Positions 25,547 to 33,876 are shown, counted from the first letter of the stretch. The stretch: 64,000 nt of DNA from Rhodococcus globerulus NBRC 14531 (GCF_001894805.1 NZ_BCWX01000001.1:744001-808000), one strand, 5' to 3'. Program-made: numbers and translations. The notes: a model not told the origin generated them from the sequence alone.

Positions 25547-27070
25547 GTGAGTCTTCATGATGTTGTGGCGGATGGTCTCGCCCTTGTGGCATCGGTGCCC
25601 GGTCGTGTCGCCGATGTGGCATTGGCCCCGACCGCTGTGCTCCAACATTTCACCGACGATCGCGGCGAGTTCGACGACACAATCGCCGAAGCATCAAAGG
25701 TCGCCGACCTGGAACGCGAAGTGAACTGGGCAATCCGCGATGCACTGACTCCGCGGGCGACGGCGTTGGAGTACAGCGAACACGCCATTATTGAAGACGA
25801 TCCCTTCGACGCGATGTCTCATGCTCAGATTTTTGCGCATGTCGACGAGATGAAGCCCGACATTCTTGTCGCGATCAGTAAGGCCTGGACCGAGATATCG
25901 GAGCGGGTTGTGAATGGAATCTCGGCCTTCAACCTCGCCGTCGGATCGGCAATCGGTGACGGCTGGCAGGGCAAGGGTGGATCTGCGGCCTTGGAGGCTG
26001 TTCTTGCGTACTCAGCTGACGGACAGGAACTTCAGACACGAGTGCAACTGGTAGCCAACAAAGTCGAAGAAGCAAAGATCGCACTGGGACAGGCAAAACA
26101 GTCGATACCGCGTCCAAGCGACGCATCGCTTGGGGAACAGCTCATCAGCATGATTCCAGGGGAGTCGTGGCGTCAGGCGCAACATGAAGCCGAAGAAGCG
26201 GAGCGACTGGCGCGCCAGGTCATGAAGGAGATGTACCTGCCGTACATGAAACGTGCCGATGATCAGGTTCCCGTTCTGCCGCCCGCATTCAATCCCATCA
26301 CCTCCGGCGGCGGAACCTCCGGCGGCCGTAGTCCGTTCCAGACCGGTACCGATCAGATGTCGTACGAGCAAGCGGCATCCGCTGCGGGCAACTACCAAAC
26401 ATCTGGCGGTGGTAGCGGATTGGAACAGCGCACAGCTGATTCGCCAGGTGGCGCCGGGACAGACCCGACGGTCGGCGGCGCGGGTAACGGTGCTTCGGCT
26501 GGTGGATCAGGTGCGACGCCAGGCGCTGCGCTCGGCGACAGCGGACGGGTATCCGGGTCGGGAATCGGCCGGAGTGAAAGTGGTTCCGGGCCGGCGACTA
26601 CCTCGGCGGCTTCCGCTGTGCCGCAGTCTGTCGGCAGTGGGTCCATCCCTGGTGTCGGACATGGCACCGGACTTGGTGGAGGTACCGGTCTCACCGGCGG
26701 ACCTGGGAGTGGCGGATTTGGCGGTGGCGGATCTGCAGGTGGGGCAGGTGGCGGCATCGCGGGCGGTGGATCAGGCGCCAATGGATTGGGCGGCAGTGGT
26801 TTGGGCGGCAGTGGTTTGGGTGGCAGTGTGGCAGGCGGCGGCCTGGGCAGTGCCGGCGGCAGCGGTGCCCGCGGCGGTGCGGCAGGCAGTCTCGGAGCAG
26901 CCGGTAGCCGGGGCATGATGGCCGGCGGAATGGGAGGCATGGCAGGCGGCCGCGGACAAGGCGACGACGACAAGATGCACGAGACGCCGGGCTACCTCAT
27001 CACTCTCGACAACGGAAACGAACTGATCGGGGACCTGCCGATGGTCACGCCGCCGGTGCTGGGGCAGTGA
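25547..27070 (+). CDS. ESX-type (WXG/PPE-like) secretion substrate with Gly-rich tail
   Basis: A 507-residue protein. Residues 1-240 are helical and carry a WXG turn (Trp140 in GDGWQGKGG) between two long helices, like WXG100/PPE proteins exported by type VII secretion. Residues about 250-480 are Gly/Ser-rich low complexity, with short DNA repeats coding GLGGS units. The last 30 residues (HETPGYLITLDNGNELIGDLPMVTPPVLGQ) are ordered again. Start GTG 25547 follows GGGGGATAG. It overlaps the EspG-like gene (GTGA) and substrate plus EspG chaperone is the usual pair. No ESX membrane genes are in the window. Confidence 0.75.
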   Translation: MSLHDVVADGLALVASVPGRVADVALAPTAVLQHFTDDRGEFDDTIAEASKVADLEREVNWAIRDALTPRATALEYSEHAIIEDDPFDAMSHAQIFAHVDEMKPDILVAISKAWTEISERVVNGISAFNLAVGSAIGDGWQGKGGSAALEAVLAYSADGQELQTRVQLVANKVEEAKIALGQAKQSIPRPSDASLGEQLISMIPGESWRQAQHEAEEAERLARQVMKEMYLPYMKRADDQVPVLPPAFNPITSGGGTSGGRSPFQTGTDQMSYEQAASAAGNYQTSGGGSGLEQRTADSPGGAGTDPTVGGAGNGASAGGSGATPGAALGDSGRVSGSGIGRSESGSGPATTSAASAVPQSVGSGSIPGVGHGTGLGGGTGLTGGPGSGGFGGGGSAGGAGGGIAGGGSGANGLGGSGLGGSGLGGSVAGGGLGSAGGSGARGGAAGSLGAAGSRGMMAGGMGGMAGGRGQGDDDKMHETPGYLITLDNGNELIGDLPMVTPPVLGQ

Positions 27071-27138
27071 ACACTGGTGCTGGGGCAGTGAACACTGGTG
27101 CTAGGGCAGTGAACACTGGTGCTGAAGCAGTGAACACA
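27055..27138. repeat. Four 21-bp tandem repeats across the stop/start junction
   Basis: Four copies of a 21-bp unit beginning GGTGCT and ending GCAGTGAACACT lie at 27055, 27076, 27097 and 27118. Copies 1 and 2 are identical; copies 3 and 4 differ at one to three bases. The TGA stop of the ESX-like substrate gene lies in copy 1. Each copy contains an in-frame GTG for the EspG-like gene, so the array encodes AVNTGAx repeats at its N-terminus. Confidence 0.95.
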
Positions 27139-27879
27139 CAGTCACAGTGGCGCTTCACAGGAATGGAATTCCAGATTCTGTGGGAAGCCGTAGGTCGGGA
27201 CAGATTGCCGTACCCATTGAAATTCCGTCCGGCGGCCGAAACCATGACCGAACTGACTATGCAGCGGAAAAACGCGGCACTGCGGATCCGGCAGATTCTC
27301 GACGAGAGTATGACCGACGCGTTGCAGATACTGGCGGAGCCCACTGTACGCATCGAAGTGTCAGGATTTCACGGCGCCCGGATGAACACGGTGACACGGC
27401 TGCACGGTGCGATCGCCGGCGAGTGGGGAGTGCTGGTTGAGCAGTTGCCAGGTGCGGCAGCTGATTCCGGCTCCGATGTTGTTCTTTCGGTGCAACGGGC
27501 GTCGGTGCTGGTGTCCGCGATGGTGACGCACCTGCCGCAATGCCAGGCGGGGAAGGTTCGGGTCGCGTCGGCTCGGAACACGAAACATATTCCGGGAGAG
27601 TCGATCCTGAGTCGAGCCGACGATTCGCGACCAGCGCAGGAGCTGGTGAGGTTCTTTCGTCGGCCGCGCACGTCGATCGGTGAAATCACTATCTCGTCGG
27701 GCAGTGCCATAGACAGCAGGCCGAACCGGGGTGACGTTGTCTTTCAATGGAACGACTTTGCCGACGACGGTAGGTACATCGTGAGAGGTGGTGAAACGCT
27801 CAGCGCTGTTGCGGCTTCCGCCCTCGACGTGGAAACGGCGATCATGGCCGCCGTTTCCACGAAGAGGCAACAACGCTAG
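27067..27879 (+). CDS. EspG-family ESX secretion-associated chaperone
   Basis: A 270-residue protein with the EspG start pattern WRFTGMEFQILWEAVGRDRLPYPLKFR just after a repeat-encoded N-terminus. EspG proteins bind PE/PPE substrates in the cytosol and bring them to the ESX machine. The domain continues through FHGARMNTVTRLHGAIAGEWGVLV and the later GEITISSG strand. Translation can begin at GTG 27067, 27088, 27109 or 27130, all in frame. It overlaps the substrate gene by four bases. The gene pair is away from any ESX locus visible here. Confidence 0.8.
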   Translation: MNTGAGAVNTGARAVNTGAEAVNTQSQWRFTGMEFQILWEAVGRDRLPYPLKFRPAAETMTELTMQRKNAALRIRQILDESMTDALQILAEPTVRIEVSGFHGARMNTVTRLHGAIAGEWGVLVEQLPGAAADSGSDVVLSVQRASVLVSAMVTHLPQCQAGKVRVASARNTKHIPGESILSRADDSRPAQELVRFFRRPRTSIGEITISSGSAIDSRPNRGDVVFQWNDFADDGRYIVRGGETLSAVAASALDVETAIMAAVSTKRQQR

Positions 27880-27894
27880 GTGGTTGGGCTTGTG

Positions 27895-28644
27895 CTAGGT
27901 CGTAGTGCGGTGGAAGCGTCCAGCACCTGCCTGATCGCGAGGACGCACGACGATCTGATCCAGGTTCACATGTGACGGACGTGCCGCGACAAAGCCGATG
28001 ATCTCGGCGATGTCCTGAGCCACAAGCGGAGTGATGCCTTCGTACACCTTGTCGGCCTTCTCCTGATCGCCCTCGAAACGGACCAGGGAGAATTCGGTTT
28101 CGACGGCGCCGGGAGCGATCTCCGTCAACCGAACGGGCTTGCCCAACAATTCGCCGCGCAGGGTCCGATGCAGAACGGCCTGAGCATGTTTGGCGGTGGT
28201 GTACCCGGAACCGTTGTCGTATGCCTCGAGTGCGGCGATCGAGGTGATGGTGACCACCAAACCGTCGCCGGAGTCGATGAGCTTGGGCAGCAACGCTTTT
28301 GTGACCCGCAAAGTGCCCAGCACATTGGTTTCCCACATCCAGCGCCAGTCGTCGAGATCGGCCTCCATGACTGTCGCCAGGCCCTTGGCGCCGCCCGCAT
28401 TGTTCACCAGGACGTCGACGCGGGGCAGGACCGCGGCAAATGCGTCGACGGAATCCTCGTCGGTGACGTCGAGTTCGAGCGCAGTGCCGCCGATCTCCTC
28501 GGCGATCTTCTCGAGGCGATCGAGGCGCCGGGCCCCGATCACCACGTGAAATCCCTGATCGGCAAGCGTGCGGGCAGTGGCCTCGCCGATTCCGGAGCTG
28601 GCTCCGGTGACAACAGCGACGCGGGCATCGGAAGAAATGGTCAT
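27895..28644 (-). CDS. SDR-family oxidoreductase
   Basis: A 249-residue classical short-chain dehydrogenase. The cofactor loop is TGASSGIG (13-20), NNAGG follows near residue 80, and the catalytic Ser/Tyr/Lys lie in SIAALEAYDNGSGYTTAKHA. ARRLDRL after strand two suggests NADP(H). It resembles YdfG-type serine/3-hydroxy acid dehydrogenases and corresponds to Rv0484c. It begins 15 bases after the arylsulfatase stop, so the two are probably co-transcribed. The true substrate is unknown. Confidence 0.88.
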   Translation of the reverse strand: MTISSDARVAVVTGASSGIGEATARTLADQGFHVVIGARRLDRLEKIAEEIGGTALELDVTDEDSVDAFAAVLPRVDVLVNNAGGAKGLATVMEADLDDWRWMWETNVLGTLRVTKALLPKLIDSGDGLVVTITSIAALEAYDNGSGYTTAKHAQAVLHRTLRGELLGKPVRLTEIAPGAVETEFSLVRFEGDQEKADKVYEGITPLVAQDIAEIIGFVAARPSHVNLDQIVVRPRDQAGAGRFHRTTT

Positions 28645-28659
28645 GACGTAATCGTAGGG

Positions 28660-30981
28660 CTAGTCGGCCGCGTACTCTGCCTCCCGCTCGATGGATTCGA
28701 TGTGACGGGCCGGGACCTGGACGGTTCCCGGGGTGTACGTGACGGCTCGGAGCGCGCCGCTGTAGCGGAAGCTGCCGCGTCGCCCGTGCAGGTCCCAGGA
28801 CACCGGTCCACGCGCATCGACGCCGACCGAGATGCCGGTCCACGGCGCCATGCCCACAAGTTGGACCTGATCGCGGAGGTGGCCGGCCGGAACGCCGTCG
28901 ACGCTGACGTCGAGGTTCCAGCGCAGGCGCGGCGCGACTCTCACCGCAACGTCGATGCGGGTGCTGCCCACCGCGAGCGGCCCGGTGTCGATGCTTCGGT
29001 AGTCCCCGAACGCGTTGTATCCGAGATGGAGATGGCCGTCTTCGACGTACAGGATGTACCCGCCTTGGGGGTCGCCGTGCGCTACGAGGACGCCGGAGTC
29101 GCCGCCCTGGTAACCGCTCAGTTCTACGGTGATGTCGAAGTCGCGGAAGGCGATGAGCCGAGACGATCGGTATCGCTCGAGGGTTGGGGTTCCTGCCAGG
29201 ATTCGCACCGGCCGCGACAGCGCTTGTTCTTCGGGCCGACGCACCGCTCCGACGCCGTTGCCCAACAGCGGGAAGACGGTGTTCGCCCACGCCGAGTTGT
29301 CCCAGGCGTCGGCAAGTTCGCGGACCTTGTCCGGGTACTGCGCGGCGAGATTGTTCAGTTCGGTGGGGTCTGCGGTGACGTCGAACAGTTGCCAGTCGGG
29401 TTCGTCGATGTTGTCGGGTGCCAGCGCCAGCAGTTTCCAGCCGTCCTTGTAGTACCCGCGGTTGCCGGTCATTTCGGTGTATTGCTCGGTGTGGGAGCTC
29501 GGTGCCACCGGTGAATGCAGAACGTGGGCAGCCGAGACTCCGTCGAACTCCTTGGCGGGAAGGCCATGACGCACGGTCGGAACGTCGATGCCCGCAAGAT
29601 CGAGGAGGGTGGGGGTCAGATCGGTGACGTAGGCAAACTGGTCTCGAATGCCGTTGTCGGCCGCAGCCGGTTTGATACCGGCCGGCCACGACAGGACAAA
29701 CGGCACTCGGACGCCACCGGCAAACGACTGGCCCTTGTAGAACCGGAACGGGGTGTTGGACGTCTGTCCCCATCCGCGAGGGTAGTGAACACCCAACTGT
29801 GGCCCACCGATCAACGATTCGTCGTGCGGGACGTCGCCTACCCACTCGGGATCCTGCACGTGCGCGAATTGCGCGAAGTAGCTGCGCGTGCCGTCCGAAC
29901 CACCCTCGGCCGTGCCACCGTTGTCGGAGGTGAAGACGATGATGGTGTTGTCCAACTCTCCGAGTTCTTCGAGCGTCTCGACAATGCGGCCAACGCTTTG
30001 ATCAACCGAATCCACCATGCCTGCATAGACTTCCATGTAGCGGGCAAACCGCGACTGTTGCTCCGATGTCAGGGAATCCCATTCGGGAACGTCGAAGCCA
30101 GGCTCGGAATTACGCGGTGCTTGCCGCGTACCTTCGGGGAACAGTCCCGCCGCGAGCTGAGCAGCAAAGCGGGATTCGCGGATTCGGTCCCAGCCTTCGT
30201 TGTAGCGGCCCCGGTACTTGGCTTGATCTTCGGGTTTGGCTTGCAACGGCCCGTGCATGGCGACGTGCGCAAAGTAGAGGAAAAACGGTTTCTCCGCATC
30301 GTGAGCCCGGAGGTCCTTGATGTAGCTGACAGCTTTGTCGGTGAGATCGTCTGTCAGATAGTAATTCTCGGGATACTCGTCGACGTCGACGACGGAGTTG
30401 TCGGAGATCAATTGATTGGGGTAGTAGAAGGAATTGAGGCCTTCGAGTGATCCGTAGTAGCGGTCGAATCCGCGCTGCGTCGGCCAGGAGTCGCGGCTGC
30501 GACCCGGCGCGAGGTTGGCGTCACGCACAAGGTGCCATTTACCGACGGCGTATGTGGCGTAACCGGATTCGCGAAGAATCTCAGGCAGGGTCAGGATGTC
30601 GTCACCAAGCTCGAGCCGTAAGCCCGGGTAGCCGGGGTCTGCGTTTGCCACGAACCCGTATCCCGCGCGATGTGGATTGACTCCGGTCAGGAGCGCTGCC
30701 CGAGAGGGGGAGCACAGCGGCGTCGTGTGATAGTTGGTGAGCCGAACACCTTGTGCAGCAAGTCGGTCCAGGGTCGGTGTCTCGATCTCCGATCCGAACG
30801 GGCCGATGTCGCTGTATCCCATGTCGTCGATCAAGACGACCACGATGTTGGGGGCATCCGACGCCGGTGACGCTGTCGACGGCCAAGACGGGATCGAGTC
30901 GGCTGCGGTACGGCCGATCCGCCCACCGAACCCCTCGTAGCCGCGTGCGTGTGGTGGGGGAGTGGTGTCTGCGCCGGTCAT
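28660..30981 (-). CDS. Arylsulfatase (type I sulfatase)
   Basis: A 773-residue sulfatase. Cys90 in the signature CSPSRAALLTG is the residue converted to formylglycine by a separate enzyme. Calcium ligands Asp52 and Asp53 lie in IDDMGYSD. Further motifs are GKWHL, VAMHGP and TSDNGGTAEGG. The N-terminal ARGYEGFGGRIGRTAADS stretch marks the AtsA-like actinobacterial group, and there is no signal peptide. It releases sulfate from organic sulfate esters, usually under sulfur limitation. ATG 30981 is used; ATG 31017 would add 12 residues. The gene is divergent to a cysteine-rich leader ORF and the ROK gene. Confidence 0.92.
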   Translation of the reverse strand: MTGADTTPPPHARGYEGFGGRIGRTAADSIPSWPSTASPASDAPNIVVVLIDDMGYSDIGPFGSEIETPTLDRLAAQGVRLTNYHTTPLCSPSRAALLTGVNPHRAGYGFVANADPGYPGLRLELGDDILTLPEILRESGYATYAVGKWHLVRDANLAPGRSRDSWPTQRGFDRYYGSLEGLNSFYYPNQLISDNSVVDVDEYPENYYLTDDLTDKAVSYIKDLRAHDAEKPFFLYFAHVAMHGPLQAKPEDQAKYRGRYNEGWDRIRESRFAAQLAAGLFPEGTRQAPRNSEPGFDVPEWDSLTSEQQSRFARYMEVYAGMVDSVDQSVGRIVETLEELGELDNTIIVFTSDNGGTAEGGSDGTRSYFAQFAHVQDPEWVGDVPHDESLIGGPQLGVHYPRGWGQTSNTPFRFYKGQSFAGGVRVPFVLSWPAGIKPAAADNGIRDQFAYVTDLTPTLLDLAGIDVPTVRHGLPAKEFDGVSAAHVLHSPVAPSSHTEQYTEMTGNRGYYKDGWKLLALAPDNIDEPDWQLFDVTADPTELNNLAAQYPDKVRELADAWDNSAWANTVFPLLGNGVGAVRRPEEQALSRPVRILAGTPTLERYRSSRLIAFRDFDITVELSGYQGGDSGVLVAHGDPQGGYILYVEDGHLHLGYNAFGDYRSIDTGPLAVGSTRIDVAVRVAPRLRWNLDVSVDGVPAGHLRDQVQLVGMAPWTGISVGVDARGPVSWDLHGRRGSFRYSGALRAVTYTPGTVQVPARHIESIEREAEYAAD

Positions 30982-31051
30982 GTCAGCACTAAAACAGCTG
31001 TATTTGCGGTTGGCCATAGTTGCATTCACTGTGATCGTTACCGCACCCGAT

Positions 31052-31079
31052 TTGTGAAACTGGGCAGAGCTGCTATTTT
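31052..31079 (+). promoter_or_regulatory. SigA-type promoter of the poly-Cys leader ORF
   Basis: TTGTGA (31052-31057), a 16-base spacer and TATTTT (31074-31079) fit a housekeeping promoter. The ATG of the leader ORF lies 8 bases past the -10 element, so transcription should begin on or next to it and give a leaderless message. Confidence 0.65.
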
Positions 31080-31086
31080 TGGATCT

Positions 31087-31200
31087 ATGTCGACCGACCA
31101 GCCTGCCGCTTTGCGCGTCACCTATGTGACCGCTGCGTTGGGGTCGCGTCTGCCTCTGGCACGCGAACTGTGTTGTTGCCGCCGTTCTTTCTGCAGCTAA
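31087..31200 (+). CDS. Poly-cysteine leader peptide
   Basis: A 37-codon ORF with the C-terminus ELCCCRRSFCS: three consecutive Cys codons (31171-31179) and a fourth (31192-31194) just before TAA. It is probably translated from a leaderless message. In mycobacteria, leaderless poly-Cys short ORFs act as cysteine-responsive attenuators: ribosomes stall on Cys codons when Cys-tRNA is scarce and change folding around the next ribosome site. Here the next gene is the ROK regulator. The ORF also begins MSTDQPAALRVTYVTAAL with no known function. No other cysteine-rich short ORF was noticed elsewhere in the window. Confidence 0.7.
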   Translation: MSTDQPAALRVTYVTAALGSRLPLARELCCCRRSFCS

Positions 31201-31298
31201 TTTTCTGCGCCGCTCTCCACCCTTTCTTCCTTGACCAGCATTGATGCCGGTCCGAGGGCTGAAGTGTGCGCTTTCTCCTCCTTCTGCAAGGGACTGCC
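31201..31298 (+). promoter_or_regulatory. Leader between poly-Cys ORF and ROK gene
   Basis: These 98 bases hold no gene. A pyrimidine-rich stretch (CCCTTTCTTCCTTG, about 31219-31234) can pair with CAAGGGA at the ROK ribosome site (31287-31293). Such pairing would hide the site unless a ribosome stalled upstream alters folding. A GACC/GGTC pair (about 31234-31254) gives an alternative stem. The pairing was judged by eye and no energies were computed. Together with the promoter at 31052 this covers the 317 bases between the two large genes. Confidence 0.4.
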
Positions 31299-32561
31299 AT
31301 GTCGACCCCCACACTTACTGCCCCGCAGCTTCGATCACGAACCGTCCTCTCCGGACCGCGGCCTCAGGTTGTTGCACCTGAGCTGCGCATCGCCGACGGA
31401 CCGGCGGCTACGGTCCTCCGCATCGCTCGGCTGCGAGGCCCGATTTCGCGGGACACTGCTGCCAAGGCCTCCGGGTTGAGCATTGCAACCGTCAATCGGC
31501 AGGTCACGAGCCTGCTCGACCTCGGAGTGGTCCGTGAGCGAGCAGATCTGATTGCCTCAGGTGCCATCGGTCGCCCCAAGGTTCCGTTCGAGGTGAATCA
31601 CGAGCCGTATCTGACGGTCGGCATCCACATCGGTGCAGCCGTCACCAGCATCATTGCCAGCGATATTCGGGGCCGGGTGCTCGGCGCCGTCGAAATCCCG
31701 ACGCCCACCACCAATTCATCTGTTGCACTCGCGACCATCGCGCGTTCGGCAAAATCGTTCACATCCCGGTGGCACAAACGTCGACCGCTGGCTGTCGGCG
31801 TTGCGATCGGTGGACGCGTCGACTCTGCTACCGGCGTGGTCGACCACCCCCGATTGGGATGGAAGGGAGCAAAGGTCGGCGCCGTCATCGGAGCCGGATT
31901 GGGCTTGCCGGTTTCGGTTGCCGCGCACGTCGAGGCCATGGCCGCATCGGAATTGCTGCTGAGCGCCGATCGCACCGAGACACCGGCTACCGGGACCACT
32001 GCGCTGTACTTCTATGCGCGCGAAACATCAGGCATTGCGATCACTTTCGAGGGTCGCGTGCACACCCCGTCCAGCGGACCGGGCTCGATCGCGCACCTGC
32101 CGACGGGGTCGTCGGCCCGGTGCGCCTGCGGTTCCGTGGGGTGCTTGGAAGCGACCATCAGCGATCGAGCGATTGTGACGCAGGCGCTGTCGAGCGGCGC
32201 GGTGATTCAGGGTAGCGAGCGCATCACCATCGCCGACGTGTACGCGGCGGCCTCTGCCGGTTCGGCTGCGGCACATGAACTCCTGGTCGAACGAGCACGG
32301 GTGCTGGGTCGCACGGTGGCGCTGTTGCGTGATCTGTTCAACCCGGATCGTGTGATCCTCGGTGGCCAGGCTTTCACCGACTACCCGGCCGGCGCGCCGT
32401 ATGTCGCCGAGGCTTTCTCGACGACATCGTCCCTGGAGCGTAAGGACATTCGGATCACCGGCTTCGGGAATCGGGTGCAGGAATATGCGTCGACCGTGGT
32501 GTCGCTGAGCTCGCTGTTCGCTGATCCGGCCGCAGCGATGCGCCGGGCCGCCGTAATCTGA
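31299..32561 (+). CDS. ROK-family transcriptional regulator
   Basis: A 420-residue ROK protein with an N-terminal winged helix (about 40-100, LRGPISRDTAAKASGLSIATVNRQVTSLLDLG) and a sugar-kinase-like domain. The ROK zinc motif CACGSVGCLEA is present at about 277-287. The position corresponds to Rv0485, a regulator in M. tuberculosis. ATG 31299 follows AAGGGA. An upstream GTG (31266) gives a hydrophobic extension that is unlikely. Regulation by the cysteine leader is suggested by layout. The ligand could be a sugar; a link to sulfur genes is an inference. Confidence 0.85.
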   Translation: MSTPTLTAPQLRSRTVLSGPRPQVVAPELRIADGPAATVLRIARLRGPISRDTAAKASGLSIATVNRQVTSLLDLGVVRERADLIASGAIGRPKVPFEVNHEPYLTVGIHIGAAVTSIIASDIRGRVLGAVEIPTPTTNSSVALATIARSAKSFTSRWHKRRPLAVGVAIGGRVDSATGVVDHPRLGWKGAKVGAVIGAGLGLPVSVAAHVEAMAASELLLSADRTETPATGTTALYFYARETSGIAITFEGRVHTPSSGPGSIAHLPTGSSARCACGSVGCLEATISDRAIVTQALSSGAVIQGSERITIADVYAAASAGSAAAHELLVERARVLGRTVALLRDLFNPDRVILGGQAFTDYPAGAPYVAEAFSTTSSLERKDIRITGFGNRVQEYASTVVSLSSLFADPAAAMRRAAVI

Positions 32562-32576
32562 CTTCGTCTGTGCCGG

Positions 32577-32936
32577 TTACAGCTCCGGCCGGTCGAGTAC
32601 CCGCAACCACCGTCCGTCGGGCTGGCGGCGCGCAACCTGAGTGCGTCCGCCGGTACCGTCGGCCGGCGCAGTGGAGGTCATCGCGAGATCACCGCTGACG
32701 ACCGTCGGCAGCGCCTTCTCGACGGTGAACGTGGGTGCGGCAGCGAGCATCTGTGCGATCACGTCGCGGATGGCAGAACGCCCGACGGTAAGTGAACCGG
32801 GCGGAAATGCCATCACGGCGCCCTCTTCGTAGAGTCCCGCTACTGCGTCGGCGTCACCGGCGTTGGCGAACTCGACAAAGAGGCGAGCGAGGTCTTCCGG
32901 GGTCCGGGCTTCTCGAGTTGTGTCTGTTGTTGTCAT
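32577..32936 (-). CDS. SnoaL-like / NTF2-fold small protein
   Basis: A 119-residue protein with the SnoaL-like fold: EDLARLFVEFANAGDADAVAGLYEEGAVMAFPPG then TVGRSAIRDVIAQML. This is typical of SgcJ/EcaC-type proteins, which range from isomerases and hydrolases to ligand-binding proteins. ATG 32936 follows GGAGG. It is divergent to a LysR gene with 70 bases between, the usual arrangement for a regulator and its target. The substrate is unknown. It converges on the ROK gene with only 15 bases between stops. Confidence 0.82.
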   Translation of the reverse strand: MTTTDTTREARTPEDLARLFVEFANAGDADAVAGLYEEGAVMAFPPGSLTVGRSAIRDVIAQMLAAAPTFTVEKALPTVVSGDLAMTSTAPADGTGGRTQVARRQPDGRWLRVLDRPEL

Positions 32937-33006
32937 GCCTCCATCGTGCTGCGATGCTGATGATAAGTCCAAGATCTGGTTTGTCTCGTAGCTAGAATCA
33001 AAAGTT

Positions 33007-33876
33007 ATGGAACTTCGGCAACTCGAGTACTTCGTCGCAGTGGTCGACGAAGCGAATTTCACCCGCGCGGCCGAGCGTCTACACGTCGCTCAACCAGGTG
33101 TGAGTGCGCAGATCAAACGCCTCGAGCGGGAGTTGGGGCAGGAACTGCTCGATCGAAGCAGCCGGACCGTACGTCCCACCGAAGCGGGGCGCGCTGTGCT
33201 GCCCCACGCTCGCGCTGCCCTGGCCTCCGTGGACAGCGTCCGCGACGTCGTGGACGCGCTGAAAGGATTGGTCCGAGGCTCGGTTTCCGTCGGGATGGTG
33301 ACGGCCTGTGCTTCGGCTGACCTGACAGATCTCCTGGCTCGGCTGCACCTCCGACATCCGGGTCTGGATATCTCTCTGGCCGAAGATGATTCACGCAACC
33401 TTCTTGCCGGTGTCGCGGACGGAACCTTCGACATAGCGGTTGTCGGGGTGGCGGGGGAGCTGCCCGAGGGCCTCGAATCCCGCGTGATCACCGATGAGCG
33501 ACTGGTGGCGGGAGTGGCCGCGAATCATCCACTTGCCGAACGGGATACTCTGCCGTTCGCGGAACTCGGGACGCGGTCCGTGATCTGCCTTCCGTCGGGA
33601 ACCGGTATCAGGACGTGCCTCGACGCGGCCTGCGCGGCGGTAGGCGTCGCCCCCACAGTTGCGCTCGAGGCCAGCAATCTCGGGATTATCGTCTCACTGG
33701 CAGCGCAGGGGTTGGGGATGGCGGTAATCCCGGAATCCGCAGTGGGACAGTTGCATCGGATCAACCTCGAACCTGAGGCCCGGTCCCGCTTGGAACTGGT
33801 GTGGCGCGCCTGCGGCGGCAAGAATCCGGCGGCGTCGGCGCTCATAGATCTGGCGCGATCTGCTCCCGTCTCGTGA
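33007..33876 (+). CDS. LysR-family transcriptional regulator
   Basis: A 289-residue LysR protein. The N-terminal winged helix (LEYFVAVVDEANFTRAAERLHVAQPGVSAQIKRLERELG) is typical, followed by a periplasmic-binding-like effector domain. It most likely controls the divergent SnoaL-like gene. A short imperfect palindrome, CCAAGATCTGG, lies in the 70-base gap. Its 3' end overlaps the convergent tocopherol-cyclase-like gene by 35 bases, so the two transcripts are antisense at their ends. Confidence 0.92.
   Translation: MELRQLEYFVAVVDEANFTRAAERLHVAQPGVSAQIKRLERELGQELLDRSSRTVRPTEAGRAVLPHARAALASVDSVRDVVDALKGLVRGSVSVGMVTACASADLTDLLARLHLRHPGLDISLAEDDSRNLLAGVADGTFDIAVVGVAGELPEGLESRVITDERLVAGVAANHPLAERDTLPFAELGTRSVICLPSGTGIRTCLDAACAAVGVAPTVALEASNLGIIVSLAAQGLGMAVIPESAVGQLHRINLEPEARSRLELVWRACGGKNPAASALIDLARSAPVS

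Noticed and set aside
27055..27138. CRISPR array
   Set aside because: The 21-bp units abut with no spacers and lie within coding sequence.
27842..29845. A 667-codon open frame on the minus strand over the SDR/sulfatase genes
   Set aside because: It is an out-of-frame shadow of two real minus-strand genes, extremely rich in Arg/Pro, with no family match.
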